A stretch of DNA of 64,000 nt from Dama dama (lineage: Eukaryota; Chordata; Mammalia; Artiodactyla; Cervidae): the NCBI RefSeq assembly GCF_033118175.1, contig NC_083685.1, forward strand, positions 115,972,501-116,036,500, read 5' to 3'. The position numbers and the translations under genes were made by a program. Under the pieces are notes generated by a model that was not told the DNA's origin, did not search any database, and saw only the letters and a program-made list of their open reading frames with translations. Positions 1-12,982 of the stretch are shown piece after piece (within the stretch, counting starts at the first letter, position 1; the number at the start of each line of letters is the position of its first letter).

Positions 1-1103
1 CTTAGCAAATGGTAGTTAATTTTGAAGTCAGAGAGCAGGGCTCAGATGGTAAGGAAAAAAATGTTGAAATTAAGCCATTGTGAAAGGAGAACAGATGGAT
101 TCAGGTTAGGTACCTGAATCTTGGGGATGGTCACAGGAACTAGGGAGATGGCATTGGAATCTGCCAGTCAGTGCAATATAAGACCAATAACTACAGGGAA
201 GAATAAACAAGGGCTACCCAAGAAGGAAAGAGTTAGCATAGCAGGCCCTGCATTATAACTGATCAGGCTAGTTCACTGTGTCTCAACTGTCCGCTGGAGA
301 ACTCGGAGGGGCCTGGAGAGGAGGCATAATGTGCAAAGTTCTGTACTTCCCTTCAACAAAGATACATATAGTCTTAAAGGATTATGGTCAGTGTCTGATC
401 TTGTAGTTTAGGATATTAGGGATGAGGCAGGCAATGCTAGGTAATTATGAGGATTAAGAATAGCCATTGGTGTGGATGACTTTGGAAAGAAAGTAAAAGG
501 CTTGTTGGCAGTTAAGATGTCAAGGTGCTCTGAGGTTAGGATCATCCTTATTGTCATTGGATGATAATAGGATATAGGGTTGAGGGAAGATTATGATCAA
601 TGTGCCAAAATCCTTAGAGACTATGAAGGAGTGATCAGAAAGTAATAGAAAATGGTGTCAGAAGGGTGGTATAGTTGACTATCAGGTTTGAACCTTAAAG
701 GGGAGTGATATATTTTGATTGAAGTTGGACTAAAATAGGCTCAAGACAGCAGCAGAAAACCAGAGAATGGTGGTCTGTTTCCTGGTCCTATGGTATATGG
801 AACAGGGGAGGATGAATAGACTGTACTCAAGATGACTATGCAAGGAAACAGTATTTTAAAGGAAACAAAATTTTGGTTAAGACAAAGAAGAGTTGATACA
901 AGTTCTTAGGTGTTGGCAAAACTCAAATTGCCATCTGCAGTTGTCTCCTAATAATGTTAGGGGAACAGGAAGTGAGGTAGGATCTAAGGCACTAAGAAGC
1001 TGTGATTACCATTTGTAGCTACTTTCTTGTTGGTTTTAATAATTATAATAAAAATGACAATTATTTTATTGGTATTAATAATGACAATAAACCCTTAGTG
1101 TAT
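1..1103. other. Intron, nothing recognised
   Basis: AT-rich single-copy-looking sequence with no long open frame, no SINE or LINE diagnostic motif and no splice-bounded EF-hand unit on the + strand. Presumed intron of the EF-hand gene, upstream of the exon at 2129. Confidence 0.5.
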
Positions 1104-1243
1104 GGTTGGATGGCATCACCGACTCAATGGACATGAGTTTGAGCAAGCTCTAGGAGTTGGTGATGGACAGGGAAGCCTGGCATGCTGTAGTCCATGGGGT
1201 CACAGAGAGTCAGACATGACTGAGTGACTGAACTGAATGAACT
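1104..1243 (+). repeat. BovB 3' end fragment
   Basis: Begins ggttggatggcatcaccgac and ends in the gactgaactga tail typical of the BovB 3' terminus; 5'-truncated to about 140 bp. Confidence 0.85.
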
Positions 1244-1251
1244 GATATGTC

Positions 1252-1470
1252 TAACACTGTTTTAAATGCTTTTCAATATATTTTCATATTTAATCTCCAC
1301 ATCAACCTTGTGAGGTAGATACTATTATAATTCCATTTTACATATAAGACAAATGAGATTTATAGAGGGGTTAAGGGTTAAGTAGTAAAAATTTGCTCAA
1401 GGTCACAGAGTTCCAGGTCACAAATTCCAGGGTCAGGATTTGAATGCAGATCTATCTGACTTAACATTGC
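1252..1470 (+). repeat. MIR SINE
   Basis: Shows the ordered MIR landmarks: tgtgaggtagatactatta, ccattttacatataag, ggttaag, caaggtcacagag and the ggatttgaatgcagatct end. Confidence 0.75.
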
Positions 1471-1660
1471 CTCCTTTGAAAAGGCTGGATGTGAAGCAAA
1501 ATTCCAGGTGCTAGAGTACAACTGAGTCTTGGTAGAATTGAAGAGAAAAGATGAATGAGCCCTGTGATACTGTGTTTTATAGTTTACAGTTTTCGTGATT
1601 CTGAAATTTATTTCACCTCAATAAATAAAGTTAATTTTGCTTGCTACTATTAGAACTCCA

Positions 1661-1836
1661 TATGTCTGACTCTTTGCGACTCCATGGACTTTAGCCCACC
1701 AGGCTCCTTTTTCCAGGCAAGAATACAGGAGTGGGTAGCCATTCTCTTCTCCAGAGGATCTTCCCGGCCGAGGGATTGAACCCAGGCCACATGCATTGCA
1801 GGCAGATTCTTTACCACTGAGCCACCAGGGAAGCCC
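1661..1836 (-). repeat. Bov-tA/BovA SINE
   Basis: Antisense copy: tctttgcgactccatgg at left and the tRNA-like promoter half (accactgagccaccaggg) at right, the 5' end of the SINE. Confidence 0.9.
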
Positions 1837-2128
1837 AGTAAAATAACTCTTCTGTGTAACTGTAGTGAAAAATTCAGCTATATGAATCATTTTGGTTATG
1901 CCAATTTTATATTAGCACCAGAGAAACGTGATCAAGAATTCTTTGTATATTATACTGGTGGACATAGTATTTCCTGAGGTCTGGATTCTTTACTGAGATT
2001 TCTTATTCCTCAGTTCAGGATGTGATCATAAACCATGGGTTGCCACTGACAAAAGCCTTTAGTGATGGCTACTGCTTTTAAAATTCAGAGGCTAGATCAG
2101 TTACTAAATATCTTCTTTCTACTTCTAG

Positions 2129-2272
2129 AATCACAGGAGACTGTCTTAGCTGTTGATTTGCCTGAAGATGACGTGATACCTGGGAAGAACTTGGAAGGTT
2201 TTCTAGGAGATATTGGAATTAAGTCACCTAAAGAAGAGGTAGAGAAAATCCTTCAGTCAGATTTTGTTTCTG
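2129..2272 (+). CDS. EFCAB13: EF-hand repeat exon, A type (144 nt)
   Basis: Internal coding exon between acceptor ttctacttctag and donor gtaagc, phase 1 at both ends. It encodes 47 full codons including LEGFLGDIGIKSPKEEVEKI, the amphipathic helix pattern typical of the A unit. It ends with FVS, where the second EF-hand loop begins; the loop is completed by the exon at 3227. The first loop position set (D, E/D, V) is degenerate, so calcium binding is doubtful. The open frame extends upstream of the acceptor only by chance; the methionine at 2062 lies in the intron and is not the start. Confidence 0.8.
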
Positions 2273-2834
2273 GTAAGCATTTAAATACTTCTATCAGGTT
2301 TTTTGTTTGTCTCATTTGATTTTCGGTAAGACTAGTCTTTATAAGTATTCTTTATAAAGAAAGTGCAAGATCTTTGTTCAAGTAAATTCATTTCCTTTGT
2401 TGAGCAAATATCTGTAGGTATTTGCTTGTTATTTTAAACATTATCTTTGAAAAGGAGTCTTTCCTCGTTTGCAGTTATGAGAATAATTTTAACAAGCAGT
2501 TTGAAATTTTGTGGAGAATGGGCTTGTTGTAATCCTCTCTCCTCAGATATATCTTAATTTAGTGACTGAAGAGTAGTTTGAATTCAGAATCTGTGAGTAG
2601 AAATCCTAGCTTTGTTGCTTTGGGTAGAGTGAAGTTACTGGACTTTAAAAGTTTCCTGGTATTTTAGTTTTTTTGCACAGAGCTAGTGTATCTACAATCT
2701 CATCACAAGGCATTTTGGATGAAAATGAATCCAAAGTATCTGGTAAATAAAACTTTCAAGAATAAATTTAAGGTTTAAAAATTTCAATATAAAAGTGGTA
2801 TGCTGATTTTGATACTATATACATTTAAATTAAT

Positions 2835-3158
2835 TAATTTATTCTTGGCTGAACTGGGTTTTGGTTGCTGTGCCTAGGCTTTTTCTAGCTGCGTCGAGCA
2901 GGAGCTCCCTTCTAGTTGTAGTGTACAGGCTTCTCATTGCAGTTGCTTCTCTGGCTGTAGAGCACGGGCTAAAGGCTCTGGGGCTTCAGTAGTTGTGGCG
3001 TGGGGGCTCAGTAGCTGCAGCTAGTGGGTTCTAGAGCACAGGCTCAGTAGTTGTGATGCACGGGCTTAGCTGTCCTGCATCTTGTGGAATCTTCCCAGAT
3101 CAGGGATCCCCTGCATTGGCAAGTGGATTCTTAACCACTGGACAACCAGAGAAGTCTG
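2835..3158 (-). repeat. CHR-type tRNA-derived SINE
   Basis: Antisense cetartiodactyl CHR family copy: TATT-rich tail at left, internal gcttctcattgcagt and cagtagttgtg blocks, and a tRNA-like head ending cttaaccactgg at right. Lies in the 2273-3226 intron. Confidence 0.8.
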
Positions 3159-3226
3159 ATACTGTATTTTTAATATTATTATGTCCACAAATCCTTGCTT
3201 GTGACCTCTCTTTCTTTTCCTTCCAG

Positions 3227-3298
3227 AAGACAACATGGTTAATGTTAAAGACTATATGAAGACTCTGAGTGACACCCAGAAATTTTCCAATTTTATTG
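3227..3298 (+). CDS. EFCAB13: EF-hand repeat exon, B type (72 nt)
   Basis: Acceptor ttttccttccag has a strong pyrimidine tract and the donor is gtaagc. Phase 1 in and out. It completes a codon with the previous exon and reads EDNMVNVKDYMKTLSD, the second half of an EF-hand loop followed by the exit helix. Glycine at loop position 6 is replaced by asparagine, position 9 is N and position 12 is D, so the hand is non-canonical. It pairs with the exon at 2129; a CHR-type SINE sits in the intron between them. Confidence 0.8.
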
Positions 3299-3762
3299 GT
3301 AAGCTCTTTATGGTAAACTATTAAAAAGCAACTCAGGACTCATTCAGAGGTCATCTAGTCAAACACTATATTGGATGCTTAATCTTCTCTGTGGTATCTA
3401 TGACAAATGTTTGTTTCATCTATATTTGAACACTTCCAATTATGGTAAACTACTATTTTTTTTTCATTTAAGAATTGTGCATTTGTGATGGAAAAGACTG
3501 GGAAAAAATAAGGTCTTTATCTTTTTCATAGTCAAAATAAGAAAATTGTATTATATACTAAAGGCAATATTTTAAATGTTATAAAAATTTTAATGACCAG
3601 AAATGTAAGAAATACAAAGTGTAGCCTCTGTAATGTCACTGTCTGGAAAACTCCTGTTAATATTTGGTAAATATCCTTTTAGGCTTTTTCCTTTAGATCA
3701 ATGAATATTTGTGTATTCCAAATTATTATTTTAAAATTAGATCACTTTGCTCCAGTATTCTT

Positions 3763-3836
3763 GGGCTTCTGTGGTGGCTCAGATGGTAAAGAATCTGCCT
3801 GCAATGTGAGAGACCTGGGTTTAATCTCATGCCCAT
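3763..3836 (+). repeat. Bov-tA SINE 5' fragment
   Basis: Starts gggcttctgtggtggctc and runs through gtaaagaatctgcctgcaat; cut off after the tRNA-like half. Confidence 0.8.
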
Positions 3837-3846
3837 AATACTCCAT

Positions 3847-4063
3847 GTGCATGTATGCTAAGTCGCTTCAGTTGTGTCCAACTCTTTGCGACCCCATGAA
3901 CTGTAGCTCACCAGGCTCCCCTGTCCATGGGGATTCTCCAGGCAAGAATACTGGAGTGGGTTGCCATGCCCTCTCCAGGGGATCTTCCCTACCCAGGGAT
4001 TGAACCCAGCTCTCCTGCATTGATAGATGGGCTCTTCACTACTTGCATCCCATGGGAAGCCCA
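3847..4063 (-). repeat. Bov-tA SINE
   Basis: Antisense full-length copy from tgctaagtcgcttcag to gggaagccc, placed head-on against the + fragment at 3763. Confidence 0.88.
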
Positions 4064-4154
4064 TAATATTCCATAATTGACTTTAAAAAATTAACAGTGT
4101 ATCTTAGATACTGTTCCATGTTTTATTATATTCTATAAGCTACCCCATTCTTTT

Positions 4155-7015
4155 TTTCTTCTGGTTTTATAGAGATATAATTGATATACAGCACTATATA
4201 AGTTTAAGGTGTATTGCATAGTGATTTAATTTATATACATCAAGTAATTACCACTGTAAGTTTAGTGAACATCTATCTCTCATACAGATACAAAATTAAA
4301 GAAATAGAAATAAATTTTTTTTGTGATGAGAACTCTTAGGGTTTACTCTCAACAACTTTCATATATAACATACAGCATTAATTATATTTATCATGATGCA
4401 TGTCACATCCCTAGTGCTTATTAATCTTATACCTGGAAGTTTTTACCTTTTAACTACCCCCCATCCTCCATCTCTGGTAACCACAAATCTGATATCTTTT
4501 CCTATGAGTTTGCTTTTAAGTATAATTGACCTGCAACACAATGTTAATTCCTATTACATGACATGGTGCTTTGACATTTCTAAACATTTCAAACTGATCA
4601 CCACAATGATTCTAATTATCCTATGTCACCACCCAAAGATACTACATAGTTATTGACTATGTTCCACTCACTGTACATTTCATACCCATGACTCATTTCT
4701 TTGATAACTGTTTAAGTTTGTACCTCTTAATTCCCTCACCTATTTTCTTCCCTTCCCCAAACTTTCCCCTCTGGCAAATACCTATTTGTTCTCTGTATCT
4801 AAAAATTTGTTTATATTTTTGTTATTTTTGTTTATTTCTCTCTCTCTCTCTTTTTTTTAGATTTCATATATAATTAAAATCATATAGCTTTGTATTTCTC
4901 TGTATGGCAGTTCATTTGGCATAATACCATCTAGGTCCATCCATATTGCAGCAAATTACAAGGGTTTATTCTTTTTTTAAGGCTGAGTAATATTGCAGTA
5001 TACATGTACACCACATCTACTTTGTCTGTTCTTATATTGATGGACACTTAGGTTGCTTCCATATCTTGAATATTATAAATAATGCTCCAGTAAACAAAGG
5101 GATGAATATGTCTTTTCTAATTAATGTTTTTGTTTTCTTTGGATATATGCCCAGGAGTGGAATTGCTGAGTCATAATGGTAGCACTGTTTTCAGTTTTTT
5201 GAGAAACCTCCATACTGTCTTCCATAGTGGTTGCACCAAATTACATACTGACATTACAGATTTCCCTTTCTCCACATCTTGCCAAAACTTGTTGTCTTTT
5301 TAAAAGATAATATTTGGTTTTTATTTTTTATTATTTATTTATTTTTTGGCTGTGCTGGGTCTTTGTTGCTGAGAGGGCTTTTCTCTAGTTGCAGCAAGCA
5401 GGGGCTACTCTTTGTTGTAGTGCATTGGCTTTTCCTTGTGGTGGCTTCTCTTGTTGCAGAGCACAGGCTCTAGGGCATACAGGCTTCAGCAGCTGCCACA
5501 TGGCTCAGTAGTTGTGGTTCCTGAGCTCTGGAGCACAGGCTCAATGGTGCATGGCATAGTTGCTCCACAGCATATGGGATCTTCCCTAGACCAGGGATTG
5601 ACCTGTGTCTCCTGAATCGGATGGATTCTTTACCACTGTGCCACCAGGGAAGCCCCTATTTGTTGTCTTTTTGATAACAGCCATTCTGACAGGTGTGAGG
5701 TGATATCTCACTGTGGGTTTGATTTGCATTTCCCTGATGCTTAGTGATGCTGAGCATCTTTTCATGTGCCTGTTGATCATCTGTATCTCTTGTGGAAAAA
5801 TATGTATTGATATCCTCTGCTTGTTCTTTAATGTGTTTGCTTATTTTTTTTGCATTGAGTCATACCAGTTCTTTGTATATTTTGGATACCCTTATTGGAT
5901 ACATTAATATTACTTGCAAATATCACCTGACATTCAGTAGATAGCTTTTTCATTTTGTTGATAGCTTCCTTCACTGTGCAAAAAGATTTTAGTTTAGTTT
6001 GAGTCAGTCCCACTTGCTTATTTTTGCTTTCGTTTCCCTTTCTCAAGGAGACATGTCCAAAAAAATATTACAAAGACTTATGTCAAAGAACATCCTGCCT
6101 ATGTTTTTTCTAGAAGCTTCATGGGTTTGGGTCTTACATTTAAGTGTTTAATTCATTTTGAATTTATTTTTTTGCATCATGTAAGAGGGGAGTCCAGTTT
6201 GATTTCTTGCATGTAGCTTCCCAGTTTTCACAACACCATTTAGTGAAGAGGGTGTCTTTTCCCTATTGTGTATTCTCCCACCTTTGTCATAGATTAATTG
6301 CCCACAAAAGTGTGGTTTCATTTTTGGGCTCTCTATTATGTTGCATTGAATTATATGTCTGTTTTGTACCAATACCATACTATTTTGATTACTATTACTT
6401 TGTAGTATAGTTTAAAATAAAAAATTGTGATGTCTCCAGTTTTCTTCTTCTTTCTTAGGATTTTTTTGGCTATTTGAAGGGTCTTTTGCATTTCCACACA
6501 AATTTTAGAATTATTTGTTTCAGTTCTGTGAAAAATACCTTTGGTGTTTTGGTAAGAATTGCACTGAATCTTTTTTTCTGGTTTTGTTATTAGGGCAGTG
6601 GTGGCTGTATAGAATGAGTTTGGTAGAGTTCCTTTCTCTGCAATATTTTGAAATAGTGATAGGTATTAACTCTTCTCTAACTGTTCAGTAGAATTCACCT
6701 GTGAAGCCATCTAATTCTGGACTTTGTTGGGAGTTTTTAAAATTACAGATTCAGTTTTTAACTGGTAATAGATATGTTCATATTTTCCATTTTTTCCTCA
6801 TTCAGTCTTGGGAGATTATCGATTTCTAGAAATGAATACAGTTCTTTTAGGTTGCCCATTTTATTGGCATATAATTGTCCACACAGTAAAATCATGATCC
6901 TTTATATTGCTGCAACTTCAGTTATAACTTCTCCTGTTTCATTTCTGATTTTATTGATTTGGGCCTTCTCCCCCATTTTTTTTCCTTGATGAGTTTAGAA
7001 ATGAAAAGATTGGTA
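4155..7015 (-). repeat. Old mammalian L1, antisense, split by a SINE
   Basis: Reads as a reversed L1 3' end and ORF2: gagatataattgatatacag at left (3' UTR), then the reverse complement of late ORF2 (ggctgagtaatattgcag), continuing past the SINE at 5318-5655 with ttttgataacagccattctg. Many stops in all frames; no coding potential. Confidence 0.8.
5318..5655 (-). repeat. CHR-type SINE inserted in the old L1
   Basis: Left end is a TTATT-rich tail and the right end is the tRNA-like head (ttaccactgtgccaccaggg). Both L1 flanks are continuous across it. Confidence 0.82.
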
Positions 7016-7982
7016 TTTATTTTGGAATATTATGGGTCTATGAATAGCTAAGACCATTTTGAAAATAGAATAATATGGGTTGCTTTGCATATTAAAATAC
7101 TATTGAATGTGTGTCATGAAGTGTTACAGTAGTCCAATGCATCACAGTATAGATATCCACAGAGACCCTATTTATAGAAACTTGACACATGACAGAGATG
7201 ACATCAAGATGGTGAGGGACAGAGCAGCCTGGTGTGCTGCAGTATGTGGGGTTGCAGAGTCAGATGTGACTGGGTGACTGACATGGGAAAGTTGGCTCAG
7301 TGTATGGAAGAAAATGAAGTTGGATTACTACTTCATACCATATACAAAAATAATCTTCAAATTAATTAATCTAAAAGGTAATACATTAAAGCTGATGGAG
7401 AAAATATTCTGCCTGTGGTTGTGAATAATTTATTATAATTAATATTCCCGAAAGTATAGCCATTGAGTAAAAAAGATTTGATTATATCTTGATTAAGCAT
7501 TTGTGATAATAAAATGAAGGACTCTAAAAAATTACCAGATATGTAATAGGTTGGAAGAAGATAATTACAACTTTTAGGACTAACAAAAGATTAATATCTT
7601 GAATATGTAAGAAATTCTGCAACTCGGTATTAGAAAGAACAATATTCATTGGATAATAAGGGTATAAGAAGTCAGTACCCAGAAGAAACCCAAGTGGCTA
7701 AATATGTATATGAAAAGATGTGGGAATACTCAAGAATTGCTGTTGGGTAGGTAAAATAGTATACAGTGAGTCATTCTGCATAGCAAGCTGGCAGTACTTG
7801 TCAAATTAAATATGGATATTTCTTAGGACTCAATAATTGTCTTAGGTAAATAGCCCAGAGAAGTCTCTTGTAGAGAGATGTACAAGAATGCTCATTGTAA
7901 CATTGTTTATGGGAGGAAAAAATGAAAGTAACTTAATGTCCATCGCTAGGGGAATGGTTAAGTAAAACATAGTCTAATACAA
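7016..7982 (+). repeat. Old L1 ORF2 fragment, sense
   Basis: Degenerate L1 ORF2 text (ttcataccatatacaaaaat, acaagaatgctcattgta). It is interrupted at 7196-7283 by a BovB-like tail and was the landing site of the younger L1 that follows. Confidence 0.65.
7196..7283 (+). repeat. BovB 3' tail fragment
   Basis: Contains cagcctggtgtgctgcagt and gactgggtgactga, a diverged BovB terminus. Confidence 0.6.
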
Positions 7983-10900
7983 ACACGAAATCAGATATGA
8001 AGGAGAATTCAAAAGCTTTACAGACAAGCAAAAGCTGAGAGAATTCAGCACCACCAAACCAGCTCTTCAACAAATGCTAAAGGATCTTCTCTAGACAGGA
8101 AACACAGAAAGGTTGTATAAACGTGAACCCAAAACAACAAGGTAAATGGCAACGGGACCACACCTATCAATAATTACCTTAAATGTAAATGAGTTGAATG
8201 CCCCAACCAAAAGACAACGATTGGCCGAATGGATACAAAAACAAGACCCCTATATATGCTGTCTACAAGAGACCCACCTCAAAGCAAGAGACACATACAG
8301 ACTAAAAGTGAAGGGCTGGAAAAAAATATTTCACGCAAACGGAGACCAAAAGAAAGCAGGAGTCACAATACTGATATCAGATAAAATAGACTTTCAAATA
8401 AAGGATGTGAAAAGAGACAAAGAAGGACACTACATAATGATCAAAGGATTAATCCAAGAAGAAGATATAACAATTATAAATATATATGCATCCAACATAG
8501 GAGCACCGCAATATGTACGGCAAACACTAACGAGTATGAAAGAGGAAATTAATAGTAACACAATAATAGTGGGAGACTTTAATACCCCACTCACAACTAT
8601 GGATAGATCAACTAAACAGAAAATTAACAAGGAAACACAAACCTTAAATGACACAATGGACCAGCTAGACCTAATTGATATCTATAGGACATTTCACCCC
8701 AAAACAATCAACTTCACCTTTTTCTCAAGTGCACACGGAACCTTCTCCAGAATAGATCACATCCTGGGCCATAAATCTGGTCTTGGAAAATTCAAAAAAA
8801 TTGAAATCATTCCAGTCATCTTTTCTGACCACAGTGCAGTAAGATTAGATCTCAATTACAGGGAAAAAATTGTTAAAACTTCAAACATATGGAGGCTAAA
8901 TAACACGCTTCTGAATAACCAACAAATCATAGAAGAAATCAAAAAAGAAATCAAAATATGTATAGAAATGAATGAAAATGAAAACACAACAACCCAAAAC
9001 CTATGGGACACTGTAAAAGCAGTGCTAAGGGGAAGGTTCATAGCAATACAGGCTTACATCAAAAAACAAGAAAAAAGCCAAATAAATAACCTAACTCTAC
9101 ACCTAAAGCAATTAGAGAAGGAAGAAATGAAGAACCCCAGGGTTAGCAGAAGGAAAGAAATCTTAAAAATTAGGGCAGAAATAAATGCAAAAGAAACTAA
9201 AGAGACCATAGCAAAAATCAACAAAGCTAAAAGCTGGTATTTTGAAAAAATAAACAAAATTGACAAACCATTAGCAAGACTCACTAAGAAACAAAGAGAG
9301 AAGAACCAAATTAACAAAATTAGAAATGAAAATGGAGAGATCACAACAGACAACACTGAAATACAAAGGATCATAAGAGACTACTACCAGCAGCTCTATG
9401 CCAATAAAATGGACAACTTGGATGAAATGGACAAATTCTTAGAAAAGTATAACCTTCCAACACTGAACCAGGAAGAAATAGAAGATCTTAACAGAGCCAT
9501 CACAAGCAAGGAAATCGAAACTGTAATCAAAAATCTTCCAGCAAACAAAAGCCCAGGACCAGATGGCTTCACAGCTGAATTCTACCAAAAATTTAGAGAA
9601 GAGCTAACACCTATCTTACTCAAACTCTTCCAGAAAATTGCAGAGGAAGGTAAACTTCCAAACTCATTCTATGAGGCCACCATCACCCTAATTCCAAAAC
9701 CAGACAAAGATGCCACAAAAAAAGAAAACTACAGGCCAATATCACTGATGAACATAGATGCAAAAATCCTTAACAAAATTCTAGCAAACAGAATCCAACA
9801 ACACATTAAGAAGATCATACATCATGACCAAGTGGGCTTTATCCCAGGAATGCAAGGATTCTTTAATATCCGCAAATCAATCAGTGTAATACACCACATT
9901 AACAAATTGAAAGATAAAAACCATATGATTATCTCAATAGATGCGGAGAAAGCCTTTCACAAAATTCAACACCCATTCATGATTAAAACACTCCAAAAAG
10001 CAGGAATAGAAGGAACATACCTCAACATAATAAAAGCTATATATGACAAACCCACAGCAAGTATCACCCTCAATGGTGAAAAATTGAAAGCATTTCCCCT
10101 GAAATCAGGAACAAGACAAGGGTGCCCACTCTCACCACTACTATTCAACATAGTGTTGGAAGTTTTGGCCACAGCAATCAGAGCAGAAAAAGAAGTAAAA
10201 GGAATCCAGATAGGAAAACAAGAAGTGAAACTCTCGCTGTTTGCAGATGACATGATCCTCTACATAGAAAACCCTAAAGACTCTTCCAGAAAATTACTAG
10301 AGCTAATCAATGAATATAGTAAAGTTGCAGGATATAAAATTAACATACAGAAGTCCCTTGCATTCCTATATACTAACAATGAAAAAACAGAAAGAGAAAT
10401 TAAGGAAACAATACCATTCACCATTGCAACAAAAAGAATAAGATACTTAGGAGTATATCTGCCTAAAGAAACAAAAGACCTATACATAGAAAACTATAAA
10501 ACACTGATGAAAGAAATCAAAGAGGACACAAACAGATGGAGAAACATACCATGCTCATGGATTGGAAGAATCAATATTGTCAAAATGGCTATTCTACCCA
10601 AAGCAATCTATAGATTCAATGCAATCCCTATCAAGCTACCAACGGTATTTTTCAGAGAACTAGAACAAATAATTTCACAATTTGTATGGAAATACAAAAA
10701 AACCTCGAATAGCCAAAGTAACCTTGAGAAAGAAGAATGGAACTGGAGGAATCAACCTGCCTGACTTCAGACTCTACTACAAAGCCACAGTCATCAAGAC
10801 AGTATGGTACTGGCACAAAGACAGAAATATAGATCAATGGAACAGAATAGAAAGCCCAGAGATAAATCCACGAACCTATGGACACCTTATCTTTGACAAA

Positions 10901-12290
10901 GGGGGCAAGGATATACAATGGAAAAAAGACAACCTCTTTAACAAGTGGTGCTGGGAAAACTGGTCAACCACTTGTAAAAGAATGAAACTAGAACACTTTC
11001 TAACACCATACACAAAAATAAACTCAAAATGGATTAAAGATCTAAATGTAAGACCAGAAACTATAAAACTCCTAGAGGAGAACATAGGCAAAACACTCTC
11101 CGACATAAATCACAGCAAGATCCTCTATGACCCACCTCCCAGAATATTGGAAATAAAAGCAAAAATAAACAAATGGGACCTAATGAAACTTAAGAGCCTT
11201 TGCACAACAAAGGAAACTATAAGCAAGGTGAAAAGACAGCCCTCAGATTGGGAGAAAATAATAGCAAATGAAGAAACAGACAAAGGATTAATCTCAAAAA
11301 TATACAAGCAACTCTTGAAGCTCAATTCCAGAAAAATAAATGACCCAATCAAAAAATGGGCCAAAGAACTGAACAGACATTTCTCCAAAGAAGACATACA
11401 GATGGCTAACACACACATGAAAAGATGCTCAACATCACTCATTATCAGAGAAATGCAAATCAAAACCACAATGAGGTACCATTACACGCCAGTCAGGATG
11501 GCTGCTATCCAAAAGTCTACAAGCAATAAATGCTGGAGAGGGTGTGGAGAAAAGGGAACCCTCTTACACTGTTGGTGGGAATGCAAACTAGTACAGCCGC
11601 TATGGAAAACAGTGTGGAGATTTCTTAAAAAACTGGAAATAGAACTGCCATATGACCCAGCAATCCCACTTCTGGGCATACACACTGAGGAAACCAGATC
11701 TGAAAGAGACACATGCACCCCAATCTTCATCGCAGCACTGTTTATAATAGCCAGGACATGGAAGCAACCTAGATGCCCATCAGCAGATGAATGGATAAGG
11801 AAGCTGTGGTACATATACACCATGGAATATTACTCAGCCATTAAAAAGAATTCATTTGAACCAGTTCTAATGAGATGGATGAAACTGGAGCCCATTATAC
11901 AGAGTGAAGTAAGCCGGAAAGATAAAGAACATTACAGCATGCTAACACACATATATGGAATTTAGAAAGATGGTAACGACAGCCCTATATGCAAAACAGA
12001 AAAAGAGACACAGAAGTACAGAACAGACTTTTGAACTCGGTGGTAGAAGGTGAGGGTGGGATGTTTCGAAAGAACAGCATGTATATTATCTATGGTGAAA
12101 CAGATCACCAGCCCAGGTGGGATGCATGAGACAAGTGCTCGGGCCTGGTGCCCTGGGAAGACCCAGAGGAATCGGGTGGAGAGGGAGGTGGGAGGGGGGA
12201 TCGGGATGGGGAATACGTGTAAATCTATGGCTGATTCATATCAATGTATGACAAAACCCACTGAAAAAATAAATAAATAAAGGAAAAAAA
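7983..12290 (+). mobile_element. Bovid L1 (L1_BT-like), 5'-truncated
   Basis: About 4.3 kb: inter-ORF sequence, a nearly complete ORF2 (8146-11965) and the 3' UTR with its G-rich stretch near 12165-12210, ending in aaaaaataaataaataaa. ORF1 and the 5' UTR are missing, as in most truncated target-primed insertions. Inserted in an old L1 within the long intron between the exons at 3227 and 13750. I could not identify target-site duplications with confidence. Confidence 0.9.
8146..11965 (+). pseudogene. L1 ORF2 (endonuclease/reverse transcriptase), frameshifted
   Basis: L1 ORF2p nicks target DNA and reverse-transcribes its RNA. Frame 1 (8146-10764, 872 codons) carries the endonuclease domain with LQETHL, IVGDFNTPL and SDHSAVRL, and the reverse transcriptase with the FADDMILY active-site box near codon 700. 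A run of seven A at 10696-10702 holds one base too many, and the protein continues in another frame from about 10700 to 11965 with the C-terminal zinc-knuckle-like region. Motif A reads AEKAFHKIQ where the family, and the sister fragment at 47931, have AEKAFDKIQ, so polymerase function is doubly damaged. The methionine at 8146 matches the usual ORF2 start. Almost the full ORF2 length is present and it has few other lesions, so the insertion is fairly young. Confidence 0.92.
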
Positions 12291-12421
12291 ATCATAAGCA
12301 ATAAATTAGATTTTTATTCATACCATAAAAAGATAGAGAGAAGAAATACAATAATTTTGTAGCATAAAATACTTCATATAAGTTAGACTTATTATAATGC
12401 CTGTAGGACAACACCATATAT

Positions 12422-12442
12422 ACACACACACACACACACACA
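12422..12442. repeat. (CA)n microsatellite
   Basis: About ten CA units in a row. Confidence 0.95.
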
Positions 12443-12782
12443 TACACTTTCAGCTGAACACATAAATCTTCAGAGAAAGATGAAAGATAGATTGAAAGAT
12501 TGAGATTAAAGTAACAACATTAACAAACTTTATTTAAGAAACAGACATAGTACTTTATATACTAAACACATTCTCTTCAAATGCCTGTGAAATATTCATG
12601 AAAATAGATAATATTTAAGTCACAAAGAAAAATTTTGATGAGTTCTAAATATCAGAAGTCATTCAGACCATGTAGACTCACCATTAGGTAGTAACAGAAA
12701 TTATTTATGAAAGAATATGGAAAATTTTGCTTTAAAGACTGAAAACAAACGTTCTAAGTAATTCTTTGCTTAAAAAATAAAT

Positions 12783-12982
12783 GCATGTGTGCTCAGTCGC
12801 ATCCAACTCTTTGTAACCCCATGAACATAAACTGCCATGCTCCTCTGAACATGGGATTATCCCAGCAAGAAACTGGAGTGGGCTGCCATTTTCTCCTCCA
12901 GAGGATCTTCCTGACCCAGGGATCAAACCCATGTTCTGCATTGGCAGGTAGGTTCTTTACCACTGAGCCACCTGGGAAGCTC
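12783..12982 (-). repeat. Bov-tA SINE
   Basis: Antisense copy from gtgtgctcagtcgc to gccacctgggaagctc. Confidence 0.88.

Noticed and set aside
2062..2128. Methionine at 2062 as the gene start
   Set aside because: The ATG lies before a good acceptor at 2127-2128 and the exon is in phase 1, so it is internal.
8146..10764. 872-codon open frame as a host gene
   Set aside because: It is L1 ORF2 with endonuclease and FADD reverse-transcriptase motifs, followed by an L1 3' UTR.
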